A model generated the notes under the pieces. The model was not told the origin of the DNA, did not search any database, and saw only the letters and a program-made list of their open reading frames with translations. The position numbers were made by a program, and so were the translations under genes. Of a DNA stretch of 64,000 bases, positions 13,201 through 24,562 are shown piece by piece (position 1 is the stretch's first letter; each line of letters starts with the position of its first letter). Source of the stretch: Brachypodium distachyon (Eukaryota > Streptophyta > Magnoliopsida > Poales > Poaceae); assembly GCF_000005505.3 (NCBI RefSeq), contig NC_016134.3, forward strand, positions 47,954,650 to 48,018,649. The letters are read 5' to 3'.

Positions 13201-16200
13201 CCATCTATTTATGTTTTTGACTGCTCAGCAGCTGGAATGATTGTGAAAGCTTTTCTAGAGGTATGTTATAGTTCCTTCTAACTCTTGTATATTTGTAGGT
13301 TTCTTGTACTTTTTAATATTCATCATGGTTCTTTATGTGTACTTCAGCGCCTAGACTGGAGTTCGAGCTCTTCTGCATCTTCATCAAAGGATTGCATTCT
13401 CCTTGCTGCCTGCGAAGCACATCAAACTCTTCCACAGAGTGCAGAATATCCTGCCGATGTGTTTACAGCTTGCCTGACCACACCCATCAAAATGGCATTG
13501 CACTGGTTCTCCCTCTCTCTCTCTCTCTTGTGGTTGTTAGTCGAGTACAGAGTTTCTCTTGCTGTATCTGCTATACTACTGATCTTGTATAGTTTCGCAT
13601 ACAATTTCAGCTGACATTTATCCTGATCCATGAATATGTCTAAACTATGCAGGTTTTGTAAACGATCATTATTCCGTGGTTCTCTGGATCACTCTCTTAT
13701 CGACCAAATTCCTGGAAGGCAAAATGACCGTAAAACACTTCTGGGGGAGTTGAACTGGATTTTCACCGCCATTACAGATACTATTGCATGGAATGTTCTT
13801 CCTCATGGTACAGAATGTCATTTGAGTTAAAAAATAATATCAGTGGGCATTGCTTTTATGATGCAAGTTTCCTGTGCAGATCTATTTCAAAGGCTTTTCA
13901 GGCAGGATCTTTTGGTTGCTAGTCTCTTCCGCAACTTCTTACTTGCTGAGAGGATCATGCGATCTGCAAATTGTTCTCCAATTACCTACCCGTTGTTACC
14001 ACCCACACATCAACACCACATGTGGTAGTTAACTACACTAGTCAATCTGTTTCTATATTAGCTATTGTTTCTGCATTTTGTATAATTTGCTAAATTGTAG
14101 GGATGCATGGGACATGTCTGCGGAGATTTGCCTTTCCAAGCTTCCTCAATTGATTGCCGATCCTAATGCAGAATTTCAGGTCTTGTTATGCTTCCTATTT
14201 CATCATTGGATACTTTAGCATGAAAAACATCAACATTAACACTTTTTGTTGGTATTGCCTTGCCGTGCCATTTGAGTATTATTTATCACTTCAGTGCATC
14301 ACTTTGTCTGTCTCCTTACTCAAACAGCCGAGCCCATTTTTTACGGAACAATTGACAGCATTTGAAGTGTGGCTTGATCATGGCTCTGAGGATAAGAAAC
14401 CCCCTGAACAGTTACCCATTGTTCTTCAGGTAAGAAAATTTCTCAGACCAACTATTCTTGTGGTTAGTAATGTTTTCTTATTATTTGAGATAGTAACAAA
14501 CTCTCCAAGTAGTGGCAAGAGACACTATGTGGATACTCCAGTGACTTCTTGTGACCCACTTGTACCATCTTGGTTCTATTTACATCATCCTGTTATCTTC
14601 ATTGATTCCCGTTCTCATGCTACCAATAACCAATGTTAGTTTGGGAGAATGTGCTAAAATTCTAGACAATTGTCAACTATACATCTTTTATTGTATTCCT
14701 TTGTGCTTGATATAATTGTGTTTTGTCTAGGTATTACTTAGTCAATCACACAGATTTAGAGCGCTTGTTCTGCTTGGAAGATTTCTTGACATGGGGCCAT
14801 GGGCAGTTGATTTGGTATGTCATTGACCTCTTTTGCACGCCTTCTTTGCGTTGTAAAAAGTACTGGTTATTTATTCCTTATTGAGACTTAAAACTTTGGC
14901 ACTCAATTATTTTAGGCCTTGTCTGTTGGTATCTTCCCTTACGTCCTCAAACTGCTTCAAACAAGTGCAATGGAGCTGCGTCAAATTCTTGTGTTCATAT
15001 GGACAAAAATTCTCTCCCTTGATAAGGTATGCACTCTACTCTGAAATCTTCGGCAGTTGTTCCTATTTTCATTGAAAATATTCTGGTATTTGCTGAGTTG
15101 CTCTTTTTATTTAAATGACAGTCATGCCAGGTTGATTTGGTGAAAGATGGGGGGCATGCATATTTCATCAGGTTTCTTGACAGTTTGGATGCTTACCCGG
15201 AGCAGCGTGCAATGGCTGCTTTTGTTTTAGCAGTTATTGTGGATGGGCATAGAGGGGGTCAAGAGGCTTGCATTAATGCAGGTCTTATAGATGTTTGCCT
15301 GAGGCATCTTCAGCCTGAGAATCCTCATGATGCACAGACAGAACCTTTGCTTTTGCAATGGCTTTGTTTATGCCTTGGTAAATTCTGGGAAGATTTTCCT
15401 GAGGCTCAGTTGCTTGGTCTACAATCTAATGCCCCAGAAATTGTTGCATGTTTATTGTCTGAGCCTCAACCTGAGGTATGGTAGACTTTATGTTGCGTCA
15501 AGTCTTATTGCTGGTTCACAATGTAAGCATTAAATGTTTGGTCTTGGCAGGTCAGAGCCTCTGCTGTTTTTGCACTTGGAAATCTGTTGGATATTGGATC
15601 TCCATCACAGAATGGAGGCGATGACGACTCTGATGATGATGAAAAGGTGAGAGCTGAAATAAATGTTGTTCGGAGCCTTCTGCAAGTCTCTTCAGATGGC
15701 AGCCCTCTTGTGAGAGCTGAGGTTTCTGTAGGTACGTGGATTTGAAAATATTTAGTGTTTTCTAGACAATCCTTTTAATAATGTGTTGTACATAGTAGAT
15801 CCCTTTTAGCTTTGTGGCAATCATTTTGAGTCAAGCTGATATCTTCCAGCTCTTACACGCTTCGCATTGGGCCACAACAAACAACTCAAAATTGTTGCTG
15901 CGGAGTATTGGAGACCTCAAACGAATTCACTGCTAAAGTCACTACCGTCACTGGCTAATATTAATAACCCCAGCAATGCTTACACTCCAAGCAACTTTCT
16001 GCAAGGCAGCAGCGGTCTATCTTCTCACATCGGTCCTGTGTTAAGGGTTGGTAGCGATAACAGTGCCACAGGTCGTGATGGAAGAATTTCTACAAGCAGC
16101 CCGATTGCGACAAATAGCATCATGCATGGGTCTCCCCAGTCAGATGATTCTTCGCAACATTCTGATTCAGGCATATTGCTGAGAGAAAATGCTAGTAATG

Positions 16201-19182
16201 GTGGTACCAGCTACACCAGGTCAAGGCCTATTATTGATAGTGGGATTTATACCCAATTTATATCGACTATGTGCTCTGTTGCTAAAGATCCTTACCCGAG
16301 AATTGCAAGTATTGGCCGGAGAGCACTTTCTCTTGTGGGGGTCGAGCAAGTGGTCATGAGAAATACTAGATTTGGCAGCGGGGGTGCACATCCTGGAGAA
16401 ACATCTGCTCCTCCATCATTAAACATTGGAATGGCACGCTCTTCTTCCTGGTTTGACATGAATTCTGGTAAGTTAGTCTTTTTCCTTGCAATATGCTTTA
16501 AGTACCTCTTTTTCTTTGCATAAGGTTTTAGGGGGAGGGAAGGACTATTTATTTCATTGACCCCTTCCAATATTTTGTAGGAAATTTTTCAATGTCATTC
16601 AGGACCCCCCCTGTTAGTCCCCCTCAGCATGACTACCTTACAGGGTTGCGTCGAGTCTGTTCCATGGAGTTCAGACCACATCTTTTGAATTCGCCTGATG
16701 GCTTAGCTGATCCGCTCTTAAGCTCTGCTGCAACCCCCAGTACCAGTGAGCTTAATATACTTCCCCAATCAACAATTTACAGCTGGAGTTGTGGCCACTT
16801 CTCAAGGCCGCTTCTAACCGGCTCTGATGACAATGGGGAAGTAAGTGCTAGAAGAGAAGAGCGAGAACGCACTGCACTGGATTGTATTGCGAAGTGCCAG
16901 CGTTCCTGTAAGTGGATTGAAAGCATATTCTGCATTGAATTATTGATTTACTTGTTCTTTACGTATTTGTCTGCCATTTGTGATGTTTCCCCGTTTCCCT
17001 TTTTGTGGTTGGTGGTAATAGCAGCATGCAAGATGACTAGCCAAATTGCTAGTTGGGATACAAAGTTTGAGTTGGGTACAAAATCAGCACTATTGTTACC
17101 GTTTTCTCCAATCGTTGTTGCAGCTGATGAGAACGAGCAGATAAGGTAAACAAAATATTATTAGAATCTCTGGTGAAAATTGAAAATTAGTGTTTAAAAT
17201 GCATGACTGCAGCTGTCTAAAGTTCTGTCTTTTTACATCTCATGACAGAGTGTGGAACTATGACGATGCTCTACCAGTGAATACTTTTGAAAACCATAAG
17301 TTGTCTGAGAGAGGGCTATCCAAACTTTTGCTTATCAATGAGCTTGATGAAAGCTTGCTTTTAGTTGGCTCAAGTACAACTCACCTCTTCATGTTTTTTC
17401 CTTGTACCTTTACATACATTTGTATCATTTGTGATATCTAGTTTTCATATTGCAGGTGATGGAAATGTCCGTATATGGAGAAACTATACTCAAAAGGGAG
17501 GACAGAAACTTGTAACTGCTTTCTCATCAGTTCAGGGCAATCGAGCTGCTGGTCGCAGTGTTGTGATCGACTGGCAACAGCAATCGGGTTATCTGGTGAT
17601 ATTCTGATGCCTCTTTCTAATAACTTGGTGAATCTGTATGCATTTAAGGTTGTCCTAATACTGGAACCCTCCTTTTGTCGTACAATAGTATTCCTCTGGT
17701 GACATGTCTTCCATCCTTGTGTGGGATCTTGACAAAGAGCAACTTCTCAGCACCATTCAGTCATCTGCTGATAGCGGCATATCAGCTCTGGTGAGTTCTG
17801 GTTACCCTTTTTTTTTTGTGGATGGTGAGTTCTGGTTACCAAGTTCTTTTTGAGTAGTTAAGATAGATATACAAGAAATCGTTCTTTAACTCTATTTTGG
17901 ACTCTACTTAGAAACTTGCTGTAACTGTGCTCTATTTTATGCTGTGCTGTTCTGCTTTAATTTTGGCTGACAATACCACCTCATACTAATCAGCAACTAC
18001 CAATATATATATTTCGTTTCACAGCTAATCCTGAGGCCGCACGAGATCAAAGTATATCTGCATTGATGTGCAAGAAAACATAACAATAAAGTTTTTAGTG
18101 CTGATTTCTGTCGGAATAACTGGTGTTTGTCTTAGGTTGAGAAAGGTGTGCTAGAATAATATATTTTTTGTCGAAGGACTTGCTCATAATATATCCCAAA
18201 TTCGATCAACCAAAAAGATAAGCAGTGATTTCAGTTTGTTTTGTCAGCTTTCTTGGTATCATCCTTTTTCCATCATGTAAGGAACGCCATTATCATACAT
18301 ATTTTGGTGTTCTGTTAGTAAGGGTTGAAATGAGTCGTTTGATTGCTTTGTTTTGTATTAATCTGGTTTTGCATATTGTATTCTTGCTCATGACCTTTGC
18401 TTGCTGTTTCTGTTTCAGTCTGCATCTCAGGTTCGATGTGGTCAGTTTGCTGCTGGTTTTCTTGACGCGTCCGTGAGGATATTTGATGTTCGTACTCCTG
18501 ATAGGTAAGTAATGATTTCTGGCCTTCATGATATTTGATGAGATACATCCTTATATTCGTGTGTCAGATTCAGTTTCTGTTTCAGTTTCAGTTTATCCAC
18601 ATTTATCTTTCTTCTTTTGAATGTTTTAACCCCAATATTTCAGGCTAGTTTATACTGCAAAACCACATGCCCCAAGAACTGAAAAGGTTGTCGGAATAGG
18701 ATTTCAGCCTGGGTTTGATCCATACAAGGTAAGTTCTACCACTATGTTCTTTATCTTACAATTTAATTGTTCAAGGTGGTACTTCTTGAAAAAAAGGTTT
18801 GTTCAAGCTTCACAAAACTGTGTAATTTTTGTAACCACAGATTGTAAGCGCATCTCAAGCTGGAGACATTCAGTTTCTTGATGTTAGAAGGGCAGCTGAG
18901 CCCTACCTCACTATCGAAGCTCACAGGGGATCATTAACGGCATTAGCTGTTCATCGACATGCCCCAGTCATTGCAAGTGGCTCAGCTAAGCAAATGATTA
19001 AAGTGTTCAGTCTTGAAGGAGAACAGCTAACGCTCATTCGATACCAGCCATCTTTTATGGGCCAAAGAATAGGCAGTGTAAACTGCCTTTCTTTCCATCC
19101 ATACAAATCTCTCCTGTCCGCTGGTGCTGGTGATAATGCTCTAGTCTCTATCTATGCTGAGGACAATTATCAAGTAAAATGA
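10201..19182 (+). CDS. RAPTOR1: RAPTOR1, regulatory-associated protein of TOR
   Basis: Twenty-three exons give 1369 aa: 10201-10533, 12061-12163, 12719-12801, 12888-13046, 13144-13260, 13348-13505, 13653-13807, 13880-14024, 14101-14179, 14328-14429, 14731-14814, 14916-15026, 15122-15475, 15551-15731, 15850-16467, 16581-16907, 17025-17145, 17249-17373, 17456-17595, 17689-17790, 18419-18504, 18644-18728, 18841-19182. All borders are GT..AG and phases agree. RAPTOR is the substrate-recruiting scaffold of TORC1 in the cytosol. Order: a low-complexity N-terminus ending in [11 protein letters not shown]; the RNC caspase-like domain (about 112-340) with the His-Gly block [12 protein letters not shown] (H210) and YVFDCSAAG (C253); Armadillo/HEAT-type helices (about 440-800); a Ser-rich linker; and WD40 repeats from about 1077 to the end. 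The start [11 protein letters not shown] agrees with the recalled rice protein, as does most of the remainder. The gene looks intact. Confidence 0.96.
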
Positions 19183-20515
19183 GTTTCACATCCCAGTGGC
19201 ATGCAATGACGATGCAATCAGTAGGCCTTATGATTGGCCAACTGCTGGATTAGCAGCAGGTTCAGCTGCAAGATGATGCAAAGCCTGGTCAGCGACATGG
19301 TGGTGGTAGTGCTGCGGCTTTCGGTCCATATTGCTTGTGTTGGGCATCTACATCTCTGATCGGCGTGTGCAATTTGTAACATACAGAACAAGATTCATTA
19401 GCCTCCCTTGCAGAAGGTTGTGGAAGTGAAAGACAGTTGTGGTCCCGTCATTGAACTTGGAGGCTTTTCAAAATAATCATACCTAGGTTAACAGAAATGT
19501 AAATAGCCGTCCCCATTCGGATTGTTGTTCTCTTAGCCAGTTTTCTTCCTTTCCCAACTGTAAAAAGGTTTGCCGAAGCTTCATAATCTCACAAGTCGGG
19601 TTTGGCGGGGCCTCCCAGTGCAAGTGGTTGTTTATATGGGCCAGGGAGAATGAATGCACATGTCTCCTCACAGGTGTTCTTGAATAGATAGTTGCTCTTT
19701 TCCAGCTAATATAGCATTAGATGAGAAGTTACCATGGCTTGCTTGAATCAGTGTTCTCCAGGTCATTCATTGTAAGCATTGGACTGCCATCCAGTGTCGT
19801 CGTCATAGCAGGGCTTCATTGTCCATTTGTACATATGAACTGCATTTGTACAGCAGTTAACTCTCTCCTCTCAGATGTAATGCATGTTCTCAGATGTAAT
19901 GGATGTCTGTCCTTGGTTGTATCTTGCATATCTTGAATAATTAAATGCACAAATGAAGCTTGTCTCCTTTTATTTATGTACACAGAAGTGTTGTTTCTTT
20001 GGCGTGGATCATGAGCTGTTCAAGCGATTGAAGAGCCGTGGTCTCAAAATATTTCCGGAGTGCTGTATGTATCTCGATTCTCGAGATGCTGGCCTTCTGG
20101 GATCGGCAAATGTGAATTTTTTTTGCGATATTCTCGTAGCATGTCAGGCAGAGGAATCAGCCTAGCATGCTGTATTTCGCTGTATTGCTGTTTTAATGAT
20201 CAAATTAACTCAAAAGTTTTGAATTCGGTCATGTTTCAAATGGCTAAAGCTAGTAATTATATGCTTGCAATTCGAATTCATGGTTTTTCATTGTGTTGCC
20301 AATGCAGTGAGTTTAGCCAGCGACTCACTGCCACCATCGGAGAAGAGAGAGGCTGTAAAGAGTAAAGACCACCGACAAGACACAGGCAATGGGGAGTCTC
20401 CTTTTGATTGTCATATTCCGCGGTTGTTCACTGCGTAGCAAATGCAGCGAGCGAGTAGTGAGCGACGAGCCGACAACTATGGCATCTCAATAGACCTCGT
20501 TCTTCTTGGCGGCGG
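19183..20515. other. RAPTOR1 3' UTR and spacer
   Basis: No further gene is supported. The first several hundred bases are probably RAPTOR1 3' UTR. Short frames near 19950-20365 match nothing I know. The last 100 bases are probably the leader of the PPR gene at 20516 and contain a four-codon upstream ORF at 20479-20493 (MASQ then TAG). Confidence 0.5.
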
Positions 20516-21619
20516 ATGCCGACATCGGCGTCAGACGTCTACGAGATGAGCTCCTCGCCGCGGCCAGAGCCCGACCACCACAGGCTCCTGGCCACCCTAG
20601 CTCGCCACGGCCGCCTCGCCGCCGCGGCGACCCTCTTCTCCTCCGCCGTCCGCACCACCCGCGCGCTCAACACCATCCTGGCCGCCCTCTGCTCCTCCCC
20701 GGCCCTCGTCTGCGTCGCCCCCTCCGTGCTCCTCCTCGCCGCGCCCACCGCCGCGCCCGACGCCGCCACCTTCCGCGTGCTCGCTTCCGCGCTCTGCCGC
20801 GCCCGCCGCCCCTCCGCCGCCGCCGACCTCCTCCGCCTCATGCCTCCCCTCCTCCTCGACCCGGACTACCCCCTCTGCGCCGCCGTCCTCTCCTCCCTCT
20901 GCGCCCACGCCCCGGCCACCCACGCCGCCGCCTTCCTTCACGACATGAGCCGCTGGGGCCTCCTCGTCCCCTCCCCCTCCTCCGGCTCCGGGCACCACCA
21001 CCGCGCCGTCCTCCGCGCGCTCCTCCGCGACGGGCTCCCCGCGGAGGCCTACGAGGTCCTGACGGAGGCGATGGCCTCCGACGGGGTCGCCCCGAGGCCC
21101 GCCGACTTCGAGCTCCTCCTCCGCGTCTTCGCCGACGCCGGGGACTTCGCCGCCGTCGACCAGGCGTTCGACGAAATGCTCCTGCGCGGGATCGTGCCGG
21201 ACACGCCCGTCTACGCCGCCTACCTCGCCGCGCTCTGCGGGCGGGGCGACCTGCCCGGCGCGCGCCGGATGCTGGGCTGCATGGCGCGCGCCGGATGCCC
21301 GCCGGACGCCAGGGCGTTCGGCGTCGTGGTCGCCGGGTGCGCGCGCGCCGGGGACCACGCCGCGGCGGGGGAGGTGGCGCGGGAGGCCGTGCGGCGGGGG
21401 CTCAGGTGGGACGCGCCGGCGCTGGCGGAGCTCGTCGGCGAGCTCCGCGCGTCCGGCCACCTCGCGGCCGCGCAGGGCACGCTGCTGGACTTGTTCCTGG
21501 ACGGCGGGTGCGCCGGCGTGGACGCCTCGGCGTTCGGGCGGATGATTTGTGCCAGCGAGGAGGACTGCGCTCCCTCGCCGAGCCTTGTAGGGATCGCGCC
21601 GGCGGTTAGCCGCCGGTGA
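20516..21619 (+). CDS. P-class pentatricopeptide repeat protein (367 aa)
   Basis: An intronless, very GC-rich frame codes a PPR protein. Helical 35-residue repeats are visible through most of the length, for example blocks containing DFELLLRVFADAGDF, TPVYAAYLAALCGRGDLPGA and DARAFGVVVAGCARAGDHAA, with the usual 'GxxPD' turns. There is no E, E+ or DYW extension, so it is P class. Family members bind organellar RNA and affect its stability, splicing or translation; the target cannot be read from sequence. The N-terminus is not a clear transit peptide. Start is the ATG at 20516; an earlier out-of-frame ATG (20479) opens a four-codon upstream ORF. It is short for the family, so it may have few repeats. 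The DRB gene follows 428 bp downstream on the same strand. Confidence 0.85.
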   Translation: MPTSASDVYEMSSSPRPEPDHHRLLATLARHGRLAAAATLFSSAVRTTRALNTILAALCSSPALVCVAPSVLLLAAPTAAPDAATFRVLASALCRARRPSAAADLLRLMPPLLLDPDYPLCAAVLSSLCAHAPATHAAAFLHDMSRWGLLVPSPSSGSGHHHRAVLRALLRDGLPAEAYEVLTEAMASDGVAPRPADFELLLRVFADAGDFAAVDQAFDEMLLRGIVPDTPVYAAYLAALCGRGDLPGARRMLGCMARAGCPPDARAFGVVVAGCARAGDHAAAGEVAREAVRRGLRWDAPALAELVGELRASGHLAAAQGTLLDLFLDGGCAGVDASAFGRMICASEEDCAPSPSLVGIAPAVSRR

Positions 21620-22047
21620 TGCTTTCTCTCAATGACAGGTGATGCCCCATCTGCCAGAGAGGGAACTGCAGCGTTTTAAGATTTCTTAGAATTTACAGAG
21701 CTCGTATAAAATCCTCCTTTACGCTGTTTTTTTTAAGCGGATATCACCATCCAGGTGAATAATGCTAAAGCCACACCTCTATCACGTGGGCCGGAGCTCG
21801 TTTATCTCGCCCTTTCCATCCCTCTGGCCCATTCTCGCTGCCGAGCGCCGCCACCCTCTCTCTTCCTCCTCGCGCGAGCGCCGCCACCGCCCTTCGATTC
21901 TCTCGGTCCCGACCCTTTCTCCTCCCACCACCCCGCCGACGGATTCCGCCGGCCCTTCAGCTCCGCTTCTCATCTCCTCCTAAACCTTCCCCAATCCGTA
22001 ACCCTACCTCGCCCTAACAAGTGAGCCCGTGGCCGCCGCCGCGCTTG
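21620..22047 (+). promoter_or_regulatory. Spacer, promoter and leader of the DRB gene
   Basis: About 430 bp between the PPR stop and the DRB start. The right half is CT/CCG-rich, as in grass leaders, and includes AACCCTACCTCGCCCTAAC just before the start region. No clear TATA box. An AACAA/GTGAGC junction near 22020 resembles a splice donor, so an alternative leader intron is possible. Confidence 0.4.
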
Positions 22048-24086
22048 ATGATTCCGGCGGCATCAGTGGTGGAGAACTGCTACGTGTTCAAGAGCCGGCT
22101 GCAGGAGTACGCGCAGAAGGCCGGCCTGCCGACGCCCGAGTACCAGACCCTCAAGGAGGGCCCGTCCCACGAGCCCGTCTTCAAGTCCGCCGTGCTGGTC
22201 GATGGCGTCAGCTATGACTCGCTGCCTGGATTCTTCAGCCGCAAGGCGGCCGAGCAGTCCGCCGCCGAGGTCGCCCTCATGGAGATCGCCAAGTCCCTGG
22301 CGCTGCCCACCAGCGCCACCATCCCGGCAGTGGTAAGCTGTTCCTCCTTTACGCCTTCCTTGGCTCAAGTCTCGTTGTGATTATGTGCGATGCGATGGTT
22401 TGTAAGAATTTTGTTTAGACGGGGCGATCTATGTTCTGATGGCTTACGCGTTCCTTCCTTGCTGTTCTTAATTAACCATTGAATGATGCCTCCTAGCTTG
22501 GTGTAGTAGTATCTCAGTGAGCATTAGCTTGGCTATAAGGTGCATAGGAAACCTTTTATGTATTTATTTATGCACGATGTATGCCAAGTTCACTGTATTG
22601 TTGTTTACTCTCATAGTGTATTCTTTACGATGTAAACCTTTTAGTATCTCAGTGAGCATTAGCATTAGCTTAGACTTTCTGAATGGTTTAGGGTCTTCAT
22701 TTTACTAGTGTATTTTCTAAACATACTAGGGAGGGGGTAATGAAAATGCTTGTAAGCTTCTGCTGCCTCAGTTTATGGCCATGCATACCTCACAACAATG
22801 TACAAGCATGATTGCTGTGCTTTTCTGACACATCTTACTGTGCTTTCCAGCAAGAAACTGGTCTGTGCAAGAATCTTCTTCAGGAGTATGCTCAGAAGAT
22901 GAATTACGCTATTCCATCCTATATTTCCCACAGACAAGCTTCAGGAGTAGCTCCTTTCATATCCACTGTAGAGATTGGTGGAATACAATACATTGGTGCT
23001 GCAGCTCGGACAAAGAAAGAGGCTGAGATAAAAGCTGCCCGAACTGCTCTTCTTGCAATCCAAGGTAGTTTTCTGTTCTCTTCTTTTTTTTTTCTGTTCA
23101 CAGGGTTCTGTTCTTTTTAAAAGTTGCTTAGATATTTTTTTGATACCTTGAATTGCAAGGTATTTATCTGTTATGTATCTCTTTTCTCCTTTGGGTGTTG
23201 GGATCTGACATTGGATTATCCACATGCTTTGTTTATTGCAGGTCAATCAGATGGTTCTGCAAATGGTGCCTCCAAATATATTGTTGTTCCTGGCAAAAGA
23301 AAGGAGACAGAGAAAAAGCCAATTGAAACTCCAAAGCCTCTTAAGGTCAAGAAAGGTGGTTTCAAGAAGCAACGGAACAAGAGGAAATTCAACAAGAAGA
23401 ATGGCAAAGCGGCTAATGTGGAAAAGGATGAAAACAGAGTGCCTGGAGATGCTTGTGATTCTGATGTGCCCATGCAGCCAGCAATAGCAACGCAAGATCC
23501 GTCCGGCGACACTGTAATGTTGCAACCTGATCAAGAAGCTAGAAATGTAGAACATGAGCTACCGAGTGACGCAGCAATGTTGCAGCCTGACAAGGATGCT
23601 GGAAGAGGAGACCATGAGCCACCCAGTGACACTGCAATGGCACAAGATAACGAGGAATCTGGTATAAAGCAGGAGCCACCGAGTGACACTGTAATGCCTC
23701 AACCTGATACGGAAGTTAGAGGAGTAGGATCACCGACTGACACTTCAATGGTGCAACCCAATGAGGAAGCTAGAAGGGTAAAGCAGGAGCCGCTCATTGA
23801 GACTGCAGTGTCTCTGCCTAACAAAGAAGCTAGCACAGTGAAGCATGCATCACTGAACGATTCCGCAACAGTTCAACCTAATGCAGAAGCTACAAACGTA
23901 AAGGAGGAGCCACTGAGCAACCCTGCAATGATGGAACACAATGAAGGAGCTACAACTGTAAACCAGGAGCCACCCAGCGATGCTTCATTGCTGCAACCAA
24001 AGAATGAACCTAGAGTCGAGGGCTGTGAATCTGCGTACGAACACAAGGACGTAACTCCTGAAGATGCATTGCTTGAAGCAAATTAA
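22048..24086 (+). CDS. Double-stranded RNA-binding protein (DRB family), two dsRBDs
   Basis: Three exons (22048-22332, 22851-23064, 23242-24086) give 447 aa. The two N-terminal dsRNA-binding domains are encoded one per exon: dsRBD1 (about residues 10-80, VFKSRLQEYAQKAGLPTPEY to SRKAAEQSAAEVALMEIAKS) and dsRBD2 (about 97-165, CKNLLQEYAQKMNYAIPSY to RTKKEAEIKAARTALLAIQ), both with the C-terminal K/R-K-xAE-xxAA helix. This is the plant DRB (HYL1/DRB2-5-like) layout; such proteins assist DICER-LIKE enzymes in small-RNA pathways. A Lys-rich stretch (about 185-225) may be a nuclear signal. The tail (about 250-440) is a degenerate repeat of about 20 residues. Which DRB subgroup it belongs to is not decided. 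The start is the first ATG in frame; an upstream GTG is not used. Confidence 0.9.
23493..24015 (+). repeat. Degenerate ~60-bp coding repeats in DRB tail
   Basis: About nine imperfect units of roughly 20 codons, with consensus like EPPSDTAM-QPNEEA--VKQ. Units are diverged in sequence but keep the period. Three carry a PsiKxE motif (IKQE, VKQE, VKEE with Lys at about 309, 347 and 387). Confidence 0.8.
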
Positions 24087-24562
24087 GTTGTCTGGGGATA
24101 TGACAAGGATGGGTTCAGATCATTCCTCCACCTTCAGCGCAGAATAAACTCCGGTGGCTGAATCAAAATGCCAATGTCCTTCCAGTTTTATGTCTTCAAT
24201 TGCAAAGTAGTAAAACCTGAATAGTGGCTTTGCATTTTATAAAAGTTTGTAAAACTGATGGAAGTATGTGGACCGATGATTCGTCCATGTTTGCCGTTAG
24301 TTATTAGAAAACATATGCCTGATAGTATGTTCTTGGAATCTTGGACCCATGTATCTCCTCAAGTTGCTTGATCTAATCAACGAATAACCACTGTTTGTTC
24401 TTAGCACTGGTTATAACTTGGTGACTTGCTGTAACCAAACGCTCTAAAGTGTGTCAATGTCATTATGTCAGTGCCTAGCATGGCTATTGTGTTAGTGCTA
24501 CTATGTCAATGCCAAGCACATGGCTATTGTGTTAGTGCTAACTACTCATATACACGACATCC
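24087..24562. other. Convergent spacer between DRB and PPR genes
   Basis: The 3' ends of two convergent genes. A direct duplication of GGCTATTGTGTTAGTGCTA is visible at 24481-24499 and 24522-24540. Nothing coding is seen. Confidence 0.6.

Noticed and set aside
20597..21460. Minus-strand frame across the P-class PPR gene
   Set aside because: Antisense shadow; its Glu/Gly-rich content comes from GC-rich codons on the other strand.
22021..22047. Upstream in-frame GTG as start of the DRB gene
   Set aside because: Nuclear plant genes start at ATG; the first in-frame ATG is 22048.
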